Source: Rhizoclosmatium globosum
Lineage: Eukaryota; Chytridiomycota; Chytridiomycetes; Chytridiales; Chytriomycetaceae
Assembly (NCBI GenBank): GCA_002104985.1
Contig: MCGO01000009.1
Coordinates: 496,001 to 560,000, forward strand
Direction: 5' to 3'
DNA length: 64,000 bases
Shown here: piece by piece, positions 46,336 to 58,200 of the stretch
Numbering within the stretch: position 1 is the first letter of the stretch
Layout: each line of letters opens with the position of its first letter
The notes under the pieces: generated by a model
Told to the model about the DNA's origin: nothing
Database searches by the model: none
Seen by the model: the letters and a program-made list of their open reading frames with translations, nothing else
Position numbers and translations under genes: made by a program

Positions 46336-48517
46336 CTACCATCCAAACACAGTATTCAGAACCTGACTCCAGACACTTGCAGGCCTCACAATCCCTCCAC
46401 CCCCGTTTCCAAGAACCTGAACAGGCTGACCACTGCCTCCACGGCCATTTGCAAACACGCTTCCACTTGCATGTGAATGAACTCGTCGCGTGGCAAAGCG
46501 GTCTGGACTTGCACCACCAACCATTCCGCGACGGGGGGATGCTGTGTTTACGTGGAGTTTTGTTGGGGAGCCTGTGGGCTGGTTACTGCTACCACCGCGT
46601 GCGTATGGGTGGAATGAGGTTGGGTGGAGGTGGTGGAGGTGAGATCCTGAAGGGGAGTGTTGTTGAGGGTGTGGGTCAAAGGAGGAGGGCTTTACGGGAG
46701 AGCTGATTGATTTCCGGGGAAGAGAGTTTTGTTGTTGTTCAATCCCATTTCGGTATCCTGAATCTTGTTGGTGGTGGTTTGTTCCGTTGGAGGTTGTTGT
46801 GGCTGGGTTTGAGACTGACTTTACGACAATCATTACACCGCCTTCTAGTTCTTTCATGTCTTCACCCAATGCTTTTTCGTAGCCGGCAGCATCAGAATAT
46901 GTCAGTGTCATGTAATTTGAGCCAGGTTGGTGGTTCGCTGTTACGGGGTATTGGGAGAGAGACTCAAAGTGGGTGATGATTGGATTAGCTAGGTGGGGAG
47001 GGAATCCAACCACACGGACGGTAGTTGTAGGTTGCGATTGAGCAGGTTGGTGGGGTGGAAACAGGTGCGACGATGTCGGAGGTGGTGGGAGAATTGGATT
47101 TGGATTCAGCGATGACAAGTTGGAAGGGCGCTTGAATTACAATAGTATAAGTATGGAATTGAAAGAAATGTGGTTTCCAAGACGTACCACGTTTCGTAAC
47201 ACTGGAGTTCCAACCGCTGACGAATTTCTACTAATATTTGGACTCCATCCACTGCTAGAAGCTCCACTGGGAGCCAAGGAGCTGCCAAATTGTGGCTATG
47301 AGATAAAGTAGAAGTTAGAATTACAGAGAGAAAGAAAAGAAATCCAACAGGTTCTGTAGAATTCAAGATTTTGGCAATAGCTCTGCTTGCAGCCTTGATA
47401 ACTTTCTCACATGCATTCGCTTAAGCTCGCTACATTCGTAATTTCTCGATCGTAAAATCGCTACGCACTTCAAAAGGTGATTTGTTATGCGGCCACACTT
47501 TTCTTTCACAGTAACAAGCTTCGCTCGAGACTCACACGTCATTTCTTTCGGAGTAATAGTAACGGATAGTAAGTTCGCTACGCTCACACACGTCTTGCAG
47601 TAACAGAAACGAACATCGCTCGTAGTCCCCGACAGATCGTTCGCTATGTACGCTCACACAAGTAAACTATACTAAATCCCAAGAGAATGCCATCCACAAA
47701 CGCACCATATCAAACAAACTTCCAGTAGGCGGAGCATCCGCAGCATAGTTTGGAGTATTTGCAGCGCCACTATTTTTGAAAGAAGCCGAACGAGATTTTG
47801 GCGAAGCAGGGGAACCATAGTCCATTCCATAGTCGTCTGAGTACGCGGCCGAGTCTGACGAAGCTGCCGCCATGTTTGAAGCAAAAGAGGCGGAGAGGCC
47901 CAGGTTCAAGTGGGCATGTGTTGCTGGAGGTGTTGTTGGGTTGAGAGTGGCAGCGAGGGAGAGTGCTGGCATTGCTGAGGATGCTTGGGGTGGTGGTAGA
48001 GTGTTCTAAAGAAGTGGAAGATGTTAGTGTTGTGATAGCTTTTTAGCGATAGGAGTACCTGAAAGAGGGAGGGGGAGCGAGTCTGCTGCTGTTGCTGTTG
48101 TTGTTGCTGCTGCTGTTGGTGGTGGTGGTGGTGGTGTTGTTGTTGCTGAGCAGCAGTAGCAGCAGTAGCAGCACTGAGCTTTGAATCATTGGAGAGAAGT
48201 GAAGACGCGTGGCCATGCGATTGCGAGTGCGAGTGCGAGTGCGAGTGAGCTGCATTCGATGAGGTAGGCAACGAGTGAGGGGCAGCAAGGAAGGACGGGA
48301 TGAACAGCTTTGAGTTGGTGTTTGTGTTGTTGTTGTTTGTGGTGTTGTTTGTGTTCGTGGCTGATGGTGTCCCGTTGCTGCTGCCCGTGCCGCCACTGCC
48401 TCCATGCGACAGACTCAGTCCGAACCCTGTTTCTCGTTCTCGGTCGCGCATCGTTGCTGCCATGCCGGTGCTGGTCGACTGCCCAAAGAGCGACTGCGGC
48501 TGTGATGGTGAAAACAT
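46336..48517 (-). CDS. Nucleoporin Nup53/Nup35-like, RRM_Nup35 (MPPN) domain
   Basis: Four exons (48517-48059, 48005-47706, 47295-47188, 47130-46336) give 553 residues. The N-terminal half is Ser/Asn/Gln/His-rich with a long His/Gln run. The last exon has the Nup35-type RRM: TTTVRVVGFPPHLANPIITH, then SNYMTLTYSDAAGYEKAL and GGVMIVVKSV. The protein ends in VWSQVLNTVFGW, matching the amphipathic C-terminal helix of Nup53 that touches the pore membrane. It belongs to the inner ring of the nuclear pore complex. The 410-nt second intron contains degenerate repeats (see 47511-47663). Confidence 0.85.
47511..47663. repeat. Degenerate ~60-nt direct repeats inside a long intron
   Basis: Three related segments (about 47511-47540, 47569-47594, 47634-47663) share a GTAA-N-TTCGCT-N-CTCACACA core at roughly 60-65 nt spacing. 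Weaker TTCGCT/GCTCGCTAC matches continue upstream to about 47418. This intron is several times longer than its neighbours. Confidence 0.6.
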
Positions 48518-48572
48518 CCTTTTTTCGACAAAAAGAAACAACTTCTTTCTTCTTCTTTCTCACATTCTTCTC

Positions 48573-49471
48573 TTATTCTTTCTTCTCTTTCACGAGTTTC
48601 ATTCCAGGGATACCTCCGGTCTCCTGCACACGAATGATCCACACTACATTCCATACGTATAAAACAAAATGAACGAGTGCATTCGCAATCCACAGCCGGA
48701 TACGGTACGTCTTGACTAATTCATTCAACAAGTTCCCAATCACGACTGGCAACGCGCTCTGAGCTGGTCCCAACACTGGCGTGTCTCCAACGAATGACGA
48801 AAAGAGTACAATCAGGTGAAACAAGTGGTAGATTGCCATGGGAATAGCCTAATTACGTATAAGAATGTTATTAAAAAGTTGAGATGCCGAAACTCACAAT
48901 GGGAAGCAAGGCCTTGCGGTCCTTTGGAGAATAAACATAAACCAAGATAGCAGGAAGTCCAGCGAATGAAAGCATGGCTGTAGATAAGACGATTTCAGAT
49001 ATAATGTGATTGCGTGATTGTGTGAGTTGAGTTTGTGTGTTTGTGTTGGACAGGGCTCTCATTAACTCCATTTCAATCCCAGCCTCAATCCAGCCCACAC
49101 ACAGCCCCAATACAACGCGTTAACTCTTATAAACATACTCTGAATCCAATTATCTATTCTGATGCTTATTTTGCTGTGTTTTGGGATGAATACAATGTCT
49201 TGTCGGTTGCAATGTTCTCCCTCCCAGTCAAGGCAGGCAGGGACTACTCCAAACAAGGAAAATGCGTACCGGTAAACCACATTTCGAATCCGAGATCGCC
49301 GGCCTTTGACGACAGCCCAGGAAGGATAAAGTCCTGCACTGTCAAGTCTCCAAAGACAGCCTGTGCCGCAGCAGGTGCACGCAGAAGCAGCAATCCCGTC
49401 GCAGCAATCGCAGTGTGAATGAGTCCGGACACGAGAAACAGCGAATACGAGGGAACTGTGAATTTCGGCAT
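48573..49471 (-). CDS. Small four-TM membrane protein, family not recognised
   Basis: Three exons (49471-49270, 48977-48898, 48848-48573) give 185 residues with consistent phases. Four hydrophobic helices are evident: SLFLVSGLIHTAIAATGLLL, AMLSFAGLPAILVYVY, AIYHLFHLIVLFSSF and ANALVHFVLYVWNVVW. The tail is basic (KLVKEKKE) and might act as a Lys-based ER retrieval signal. No enzyme motif is seen. The first intron (292 nt) is longer than usual. It is divergent from the coiled-coil gene with 48 bp between the start codons. Confidence 0.7.
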
Positions 49472-49519
49472 TTCTCTTGAATTACTACTAATTCTGAGAG
49501 AAGAAGTCTCCATCAAAAA
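49472..49519. promoter_or_regulatory. 48-bp divergent gap between two start codons
   Basis: AT-rich spacer between the four-TM gene (minus) and the coiled-coil gene (plus). It is shorter than a normal core promoter, so transcription probably starts within or beyond the opposite gene's 5' end. Confidence 0.5.
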
Positions 49520-50421
49520 ATGCCATCGTCTCCCTACGAGCCCACCTTCAAAGACAAGTACATTGAGTCCCTCGAAGAACACTGTAACATGTCAGATGCT
49601 CTCCGTGCTGCTGAAACTGTCTCACATGCCCTCGAGAAAGACGTGGCAGCCCTCCAAAAGGATATTCAAATCTTACGGTCCTTGTTGCAAAGCAGTTTAG
49701 TAACCCTTCTCATCTGGCACATCCCTGTATTCCATATTCTTACTTCAACCTTCCCTTTCCCCCCTCCACAGACACAAAGAAACGACCCTCAGAATCACAC
49801 CCTGCTCCTCCAGCCAAGAAACCAACACCCTCTCAAAAGCAACAACAACATCAACAACACCCATCAACAGCTTCCTCCTCTCGCACGGCAACCCCCTCAA
49901 ACCTATCCCCACAACAACAAGGTGGCAGTGGAGTCCCTAAATTCATGCCAAACTACGTTCCATCAGCTATCGCCAAATCCCTTGATTTCACTCTCGCACC
50001 GCCCCCGGACGTGTTACCCAACGGGGCTGTGAATTCAGACAGGTTACGTGCGTGGACGGATGTGTTGAGAGCAAAGTATCCGACGTTTAAGAGGACGAGT
50101 CCGGCAATGAGTAAGAGTGCGAAGGAATTTATGGTTCCAAGGAATGATGGGGGGAAAGTGTATGTGGCTGCCTTGACTGGGTATGTTCTTGTGTGTTTTT
50201 TGTTTTTATTTGTTGTAAGGAGAGGGTAGGGTGGGAATATATGAAGGTGTTTCATGGAAGTGGTATTATACAGTAGTTCTAATTTTTTGTACTGTAGGGA
50301 TCGAGTAAGTAGGCCGACTCATGCTGTTCCTGAAGAGTTGATTAGGGAGTTTGTAGAATATATGGAGGGCTTGTATTTGAAAGATGGAATGTTTGGTGAT
50401 TCTAGTTGTCATGACTTGTGA
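49520..50421 (+). CDS. Small protein with N-terminal coiled coil, family not recognised
   Basis: Three exons (49520-49694, 49772-50180, 50298-50421) give 235 residues. The start region is a predicted coiled coil (heptad-like SLEEHCNMSDALRAAETVSH and ALEKDVAALQKDIQILRSLL). A disordered Lys/Pro/Gln/His-rich linker follows. The C-terminal ~100 residues (RAWTDVLRAKYPTFKRTSP, MSKSAKEFMVP, HAVPEELIREFVEYMEGLY) look folded and conserved in style. The weak donor of intron 1 (GTTTAG) is inferred from the reading frame. No function is proposed. Confidence 0.65.
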
Positions 50422-50778
50422 ACTTCACCTTTTATTTAATAAACAATCTTTAAATTTCAAATACGGTACCCCTGGTGTGGGAAAGAGAGGATGCATTTGT
50501 TTTTTCTTTTTGGTTTGGCTCGTGAATCCTTCTTTGGTCCAACGAATAGGTACGTCTCCGATCTAGACCTTCTTGGATGCATTCACCCTTCTCCTTCATG
50601 GTTTCAATGCCATACTATTGAATAATGGCAGTGTGGAAGGAGGGTGCTGTCAAACCAATATACCCTTTCCCAATCTCATCTCATGGTCACCCTTAAGTGA
50701 CCAGCGTTTCACCCTTTCTAACCCTTCTCCTTTTACCACCACCACAGAGACGTCCACCAACATCGATCGTCCTTTCGA
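50422..50778 (+). other. Intergenic region with no visible gene
   Basis: 357 bp upstream of the RRM gene. It holds the terminator of the coiled-coil gene (ATTTAATAAACAAT near 50434) and the presumed promoter and leader of the RRM gene. Nothing else is recognised. Confidence 0.5.
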
Positions 50779-53700
50779 ATGCCTTCATCCATCAGCTCCT
50801 CGCACCTCACCAGCTCCAGCCTTTACTCCAACAGCAGCGCAACAATCACTTCTTCCACTAGCAGAACGGATCCGGCTTCAGCCCTCGCCTCTTTAGCAAT
50901 TTCTTCTTCTTCTCCATCCTCCTCCTCCTCGGTGGACTATTCCCATCACAGCAACGGTCTCAGCAGTGGTGGTGGTGGTAACAGCGGATATCCAATCAAC
51001 AACTCCAACAACGGTTACAACAACAACTATAAACCACACGGCGTGACTATGGTGACTCCAACCACTATTATTCATTCCAAAAAGACGACGATCCACGTCT
51101 CCAACATTGTTTGAACCGTGCCCAATTACGTTTGGTAAATACTCAACTCCTTCCTTTTTCTTTTTGCCTACCACCTCCCCCTTCACCCCTCCACCTCCTC
51201 CCTCCCTTTTTTTAAATATGTTTTTATTGATTGTATTGTGAATAGCACTTTCGCGAATACGAAGGGTTCCGCCGCATCTCGTTCCACCAAGACTATGTCT
51301 TTGTCTGTTTCGGCGATGTCGTCACGGCTGCGAATGCGATTACTCGTATTCATACGGAGACGGATATGAATGCAGCGTATGCGAAGCATGGTGTTGCTAG
51401 TAACTCGACGCCAACGTTGCAGGTTGCTCCTAACCCGATTTTGTTTGTGAGCATCTTTCCGTGCTTTGGGGAGGCAGAGCTGTTGGAGATCTTTAGTGCG
51501 TATGAAGGATTTGATAGGTATAGTTTGTTTTCTTTTTGTGGGTCTGAGGGGCTAAATTTTTTTGGGGTTGCTAGTTGTCGCTTCTTTCCTATGCATGCGC
51601 TCGTTAGATTTACAAACTTGGAGACTGCAAAGAGAGCGTTGGAAGATTTGAATTTGACTACAAAGTAAGTCTTTTGCTTGGGTTTTCCCATTTTTTTGCA
51701 TTTTTTCCTTCCTCACCTTTTTTTCCTCCTTCCTTCCTCCCCCATATGTTATTAGCTTGTTTGCCAATTACTCTACCAAGAGTACCAAGAACGTAAATGA
51801 TCAGAAACCCCGCATTCCTTCGCGGTTGACGCAAGACCCTATTGCCCTAGACTTATCCCAAGGAAACATGATGATGCCCAAAATCCCAGGACAACCTCCA
51901 CAGATGCAACAGCTCCACTTGCAACAGCAACAACAGCAGCAATCGCTCTTATCCCCCTCCGCATCCTCCAACACCTCCGCCTCGGCTCCAAAGTGTACCA
52001 TCCACGTGACCAATTTAGACAAGGATATCCCCACCCTCCTTCAGTTTTTCAAAACCTTGCCCGGATTCGCCCGCGTCGCCTTCTACATTGACTATGCGTT
52101 TGTCATCTTCAAGGACAGCGACAGTGCCAGCATGGCGATTGAGACGATTCTGTTTGGGTCACGTATGAAAGCCAATTTCGCGCGCAGTGACTATACACCC
52201 CACATTGTCCCACACTCTGCTCTCGGTCCACCTAGTTGTCTTGTGCGTATCTCGGATTACCCGAGTACGACGACGGAAGAGGATCTGCGGCTGTTGTTGG
52301 ACACGTTCCCTGGTGTTACTGGGTTGAATGTGTTTCACAGTAGTTGTCTTGTTCAGTTTGAGAGTATTGAGGCTGCGAGTGGGCTTGTGGATGAGTTGAA
52401 TGGGTGTACGAATTTGACTTGTGTTTTTGGAAAGAGAAAGGGGAGCGGGAGTGGATTGTTTGGGGTTAGTGGAGTTTCTGCTGGTGGTGTTGGGCAGTCT
52501 GTTGTTGGTGGTAATATGAATGGGTCTGAGGATATGTTTATTGGAGGAGGTGGTGGTGGGTTTGAGTACGGAGGTGATATGGGAATGATGCAGCACCAAC
52601 AGCAACAGCTGTATATGGGCGGTGCTGTCGAGAAGGAATCGAATGCTTTTGAGTCCATGTTCCCGGCCCTGGGTTCCAACGGCGATTTGTACCAACAACA
52701 GCAGCAACAACAAAAGTACGCTCAGCCTCAACAAATGCACATGGTCTCACAGAGAAGCTCTTTGCCAGCTTTGATTAGTGAGTCTGAAATGAACGATCGT
52801 AGAAACGCAATGATGATTGGTGGAGGGGTCGTAAGACCTGGCAGTGGTGGACCTATGAGCAAGATGTCGATTCCACCTGGTTTCGGTCACTTGAACAACC
52901 AACAACAGTCCGCATTTTATGGACAACAACAGCAGCAACAGCAACAACAGTTGAACGGAATGGCTGGACACCCTCTTCACCAATCCAACAATGCTGCCAC
53001 TATTCTTCAGCCTCGCGCGACAAGCTTTCCTTCTTTGTCGACTTTTGCGAACAGTAATACCACCAATGGCAACAACGCCTTTGGAAACTTGTACAACCCA
53101 CATGATTCGTTACAACAGCAGCAGCAGCCGCAACAGCAGCAGCAACAACAACAAATGCCTCTTCGCCACCTGAACAGCTCGCAAGGTCTCTACACGAGCT
53201 ACAACCATCAATCAAATTCTGAGTTCCTGGGTAACAATTCCGCTGATGATGAATTCCAGCAACTCTTTGCTCCAAGCAGTGCAACTCCACCACCACCTGG
53301 CATTGGCCATTCTTTCCAGAAGACAATGGCTCCTCCTAAGAGACACTCGTTGAAACCCCAGCCACCTTCTGGAATGGGTGGATTGGTCGGTAATGTGTCT
53401 GGAAGTGTTGTGGGTGGCAGTGGACTGAGCACACCTCCACCAACACCATTCTCTCGCACGAGTAGTCCATTGTACCCCATGAACCCAGCAGCCAGTAGCG
53501 TTAACGGATCGAACGGCAGTATGGATCCACTTGCCGCTCGATTGGCGCAATTAGAAGCTGAGAATGCAGCTTTGAGACGTGGACGATTGTCGAGTGGAGG
53601 TAGTTCGTTGTCCATGGCTTCGTCGTCGGCTGTGACGCTTGCAGCGGGACCTACATCTGCGTCTCCAACGAGTGAGCATTTGTTTTCTGCGGCGATGTCG

Positions 53701-54084
53701 AATGGGGGGGCGACTGGAAGTGGTAGTGGGTTGGGAGTGATGACGACCCAGAGTTCGGGAACTGCTTCTGTGGCGGATTCGTCGCCCGCCAGTCCAGTTC
53801 TGAGTGAGGAATCTCGTCGCGCTGCACTTGTCAAGAGTCTTTTGGTCAAGATTGGTGGAGGCTCTGTTGGTGCAAGTGATGAAGATGATGGGTCTGCGAA
53901 CGCGACTGAGACTGCTGAAATCAATGATGATGAAGTTGACTGGAAGGCGTCGTTTGAGGCTGCCGTGTCTGAGTTGATGAAGGCGAAGCAGGTTTCTGTT
54001 ACCCAGAAGGCCGACTTTGAAAAGTTTCAAGCGTTGCACAAGAACTGTGGGTTCTTGCAGGGATTGTTGAACATTTGTGACTGA
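50779..54084 (+). CDS. Gln-rich RNA-binding protein with four RRM-like domains; apparent 1-nt frameshift
   Basis: Four exons: 50779-51134, 51246-51517, 51575-51664 and 51756-54084, about 1015 residues. RRM-like starts: TTIHVSNI, NPILFVSIFPCFGEAELLEIF, CTIHVTNLDKDIPTLLQFF and CLVRISDYPSTTTEEDLRLLL; each is followed by a strand such as DYVFVCF, HALVRF, DYAFVIF or SCLVQF. The remainder is Gln/Ser/Gly-rich, with several poly-Gln runs, and the C-terminus is acidic (DEDDGSANATETAEI). In exon 1 the frame breaks after IHVSNI: one base is missing in the T run at 51110-51112. One more base would restore LNRAQLRLHFREYEGF, which aligns with helix 1 of the third RRM and leads in phase to a good donor at 51135. 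Reading a GTTTGA donor at 51109 instead would delete that helix. It probably acts on mRNA; targets unknown. Confidence 0.75.
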
Positions 54085-55259
54085 GTTCCGGCCATCCCTT
54101 TCTGTTGGATTGATACGATGATGATGGTGGGAATCACTTTATTCTTTTTTTTTATCTTTTGTTTGTTGTGTCTTCAGTAGCTTAGAGAGAGCGGGTGGGA
54201 ATTGCTGGATAACCTTGAATATATGGAATGCCAATTGGGCACTACTTACTATTCTTTTCCCAAATTAAGACAATTAAACATGGTTTTTTTCTTTGCCAAA
54301 CTTAACCACAATATGCGATGGCTCATTCGCTCATTGCCAAACAGTACACTCTCGCATTTAAAGAACGCATTTAAAACAGAATACACAAATTGAGAAGAGT
54401 TCCTTGTTTGAAGAAGAGGAGAAAAAGTTCGGACACACAGTAAATTTCTATCGCCATTACCTTGATGCTGTATATCTTGTTCGATGTGATGCCTGATGCG
54501 CCTCAGGCGGAGAGTGGCTTCTGCGATGCACAGTAACCAAATGCGCCTCAGGCGAAACTTGTGTGTGTGTGTTGCAGTTGGCCCAATGGAGTCACATTGC
54601 GACTGAGAAATGCAGCATCCCAAGGTAGTTGGCGAGAGAAAACGTGGCAAGTAACATTGTTTATTGTCCTCCATCGTGCCCAGTACAGTCGGTAGGTCTA
54701 TCTTACCTCTTGACATGTCTTATCAACTAATATCTCGACACAGGTCACTGTCAGTCTGCCATGAACAATCCTTCCCAAATACTGCCTCCGCTCCATTCTC
54801 AGTTCTTTTGTAGCATTTGCAATCCATAAATTCCTCGTCCTCAGGAGTAGGTACACTCTTTGTCATAAGCAACCTTTCTTTAATCTATGCTATTACATTG
54901 CTTAGATTTGAAGTACATTACGCTGCAGCCTGTTTAAGCTATCGGAAAGAAGGGAGGAGAGCGATAAAGACTCTTTCTGCCGAAAGGGGTAATTCTAACT
55001 CCCATTTTCCTATCAACAACTCTGGTGAGTCGTCGCATTCTTGGATCCTCGCCTTTCTCTCCCCTTCAGTCCTCTTCCGTCTTTCCGTTGCTATGGATGC
55101 AACATATGAATGGAGTTCGAATGCTTTCAGAAGCGTATTCCTTAGACTGAATACAGTTTGGAAGTGAATGAGGGACCAATACGTACTGATTGCATTCCCT
55201 TCTTCATATATGAGCTCTCGTCCTTTCCTCCTTCATGTATCAACGATTAACAAAATACA
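54085..55259. other. 1.2-kb region without a confident gene, left flank of the Fanzor locus
   Basis: AT-rich and low in coding signal. It contains the 3' end of the RRM gene, two copies of a short palindrome (54499 and 54544), a short GT run (about 54561-54572) and presumably the promoter of the Fanzor gene. Open frames at 54716-54249 (minus) and 54817-55167 (plus) have no motifs or splice continuation and are not called. I see no obvious terminal inverted repeat matching the right flank. Confidence 0.5.
54499..54554. repeat. Two direct copies of the palindrome CGCCTCAGGCG
   Basis: The 14-mer ATGCGCCTCAGGCG occurs at 54496-54509 and 54541-54554, exactly 45 bp apart. Its core (54499-54509 and 54544-54554) is an 11-bp palindrome with a single central base. 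The first copy also forms a GCCTGA/TCAGGC hairpin with the bases before it. It is a possible dimeric zinc-cluster factor site or an element fragment. Confidence 0.7.
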
Positions 55260-58200
55260 ATGAACAGAAATGACAAGACTGCAGCATCCACCGCCTCCGC
55301 CCGAACCTCCTCCTCCAGTCGACGTGGTCAGTATTTTCTAGCTGCAATCTGTATAGCTGAGCTAAATGATTCTGTAGTCAAAAATCATGATACTATTCGC
55401 AGACCATTACACAGTGGAGGATCAACAACTCAACTGTTTGTCGTACTTTTCCATGGGTGGGGATCCACTTGCTACAGACAAAATCAACCACCTGTCTGCT
55501 GAACTCAGCCACTTGGAGTCACAGAATCCAAATAGTCCCAACGAGTACCTCGAGGCTGTTTCCACGTGTATTGGGTACAAAGTTCCATCAGCGTCACACA
55601 TCAAGAAAGTCTTTGATGCCGTAACTCTGGCGAAATCCTCCGGACTCCAAGTTTCTGGAGTTCATACTATGGCTCAGTGCTCTCTGGGTACTCTCTTTGG
55701 TTTCCATCAGGACTCGTTCACAGGTTCTTTCATTCACTCATCAATGCAAGCTGTTTGTGATGCCTCTGGGATATGCGTGTTGGAGTTGTCATTACCTAAT
55801 GGTCAGCCTGACCCAGAATATGCAGCAAAGGTAATTTTTTGTGTTTAGCTTGTTCCTGACAGATTTTTCATTGATTACTGACTGTTTCTTGGTTTAGTTT
55901 GATCTAGCAAAGAGAGACAAGTTGTATATGATTGTCGTCACCTCATCAGAGGCTGTTGGAGGTTGTAACAAGTCTCTCCATGCTGTGCAAAGTAATGCGT
56001 GCCAAAACATCTGCTCAGCTGACAAAGAGTTTACCCCTACTCTGAGCCATAATACTGCACGTAATCCGCAGCCTAAAATACCTTCCTATGTTCGTTTTGT
56101 CCCAAATCAGGATGGGCATCCTGCCTTCTATTGTCACAATAGTCACTTGTCCAGTTGGGAGCCTCCAGATTGTTATACTGTGTATTCTCCAGAACATGGA
56201 CATTGGTGGATTGCTTCTGGCGGAGGCGTGTCATGGGATACTGATGGATTTGTTTCTGGCACTGTCTTTCCTCCAGGTTTAGAAACTGGCCCATTTCCCT
56301 ACCCTCCTGCCTTTCCACCTGCACCTCCTTCAGAACAGACACCCTTTCTACAACCACCGCCTCTCCATCCTCCCATTCCATATTATATCAAACCCGCATC
56401 TGCTGCTTCTGGAACAAGGTTTAAGTTGGATCACCAAATCAACAGAGCCCAAACACTGGCTCTGACAAGTTTCTTGGAATATTCTGATGTTCAAATTGTT
56501 GGATCAATCGCTGCCGAGCATGCAAACGTGATGCCGTTTCTGTCTTCTGCTGGAGTTCAAAAGAGTCCGTTGTTTCCCAATGCAGCTGTTTACAGCCGTC
56601 TTCATCCTGCCAGTTTGACACATACTCTTGCTGGTTTCTTCCCTCCAAACTCAGCATTCTTGCCACAACTTCACCCACCGTCCCTAAACGATGGAAATCT
56701 GCCCAAGTACTTGAAGCAATTTACAGTCTCTCATCTGAAAGGACCATTGTATTCTGCACTGTGTCGGTTAATTGAGTTGGATGCTGAAAAAGTATTTGCT
56801 GTATTCAAAGACAACGCTGTGGGTCGTTGGTTTGTTGCTGGTTCAAGAACCATGAAATCAATGGAGAAAGATGCATTGGCCATGTCAAGATGTCTCTCTC
56901 AGGTTGTTAATGTGAACCCACCATTATCAGTCCCTGTTGAATCCAAGTTCAAGTACACCCCTCCACCTGTTTATGTCGCAACAGTCACAGCTGTTCAGAA
57001 TGGAAACTGTTTCTGTGGTGTTCGGGATCATGTCAAGACTACAAGCCGCAGTTGTTTGCTTCATTTTGACAACTATTCCAACCAGTGGATTCATCCTCTA
57101 CATCTGTGGCTTGAAGGTAAATTTCTTCCTTTCCTCAACCTTCCCTTAACTTTGTGACAGAATGGAAGGTTGCAAACCCCAACCATGTCCTTTCTCCATT
57201 TCTCTGTCGTGATGTAAATAGAAAGGAGAAACAGTTTCTTACAGCCATATCCTCCTCTGAATATAAGCAGTACTTGGAGCTTGTCCTTCAGCCCAAACTC
57301 GTTGAATGGAATGTTGCAGGAAAACCAACAGATGTTGAAGGAAAAGCTGCTACAGAGTTGTACGTCATCAAAATGCCATTAACAACAGTACTTCGTGATG
57401 CAACCTGGCTCCAGCCTCAAATTGAGATGCTTCTGCCTACGTGAGTGTCCACCTATCAGTATTCTTGTGATGTCTGAAGATATTGTGCAGGATAAACTTG
57501 ATTAGTACTATTGCGACCAAGTTTGGAACCAACGTTGGGTTACGAATGTATCATGAATCAAAAGCTGGGGAGCCAATGTTGCCGATAAATCAATCGTTCT
57601 TTATATCTGTCATCAAAACAGTTGCTACTAATGGAAAGAGCAAAACTTCTGGCCAGCACTCGAAACTGTGCCAATGGTGGATTGACTTCAAATCTGAAAC
57701 TGGTGTTCCACTGCTTCCACCATTGGATCATGTGTTGTTTAGTAATATGATTGTATATGCAGCTGAAAGGATGGCAACAGACTATCAGCGCCATATCACG
57801 GTATATATTGGTATCTTGTTTGAAAGCCTGTCCTAACTTTTGGTTACAGAAGGACTTGCACAATCACATGATCAACACCTTGTTCCAGCTATATCGAAAG
57901 TACATCCGTGACAACCATATTTCCTGCGATTTGACAGCACTTCGGAATGCCGCCCGCTTTGAGCTTCAACATCTGTTTGTGAACGACAAGAAACTCTTTG
58001 TTGAGCTTAGGAAAACTGCTGGCACTAGGGCGGCCTTGCCCAAGTTACCATTGCCATGGGTGTCTGTGGACAGAGTGTCTCCTGATCATCTGACCAAGTT
58101 GTTCACATTGGACATTGCAGAAGAATTGGCATGCAAGACATTGGCCTTCATCAAAGATCTGGAGGCTTGGTTTCCCAAACTGCTACCCCTGTGCAAAAGG

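Noticed and set aside
52159..52740. 193-codon minus-strand open frame over the RRM gene
   Set aside because: Composition (runs of Leu, Thr, Ser) is the reverse reading of RRM and Gln-rich sequence.
53208..53924. 238-codon minus-strand open frame over the RRM gene
   Set aside because: Shadow of the Gly/Ser/Pro-rich sense frame; no splice partners or motifs.
54249..54716. 155-codon minus-strand open frame in the Fanzor left flank
   Set aside because: ATG start but no recognisable domain, no upstream promoter evidence, and it covers the palindromes and a GT repeat.
54817..55167. 116-codon plus-strand open frame before the Fanzor gene
   Set aside because: Not connected in phase to the Fanzor exons; composition is not protein-like.
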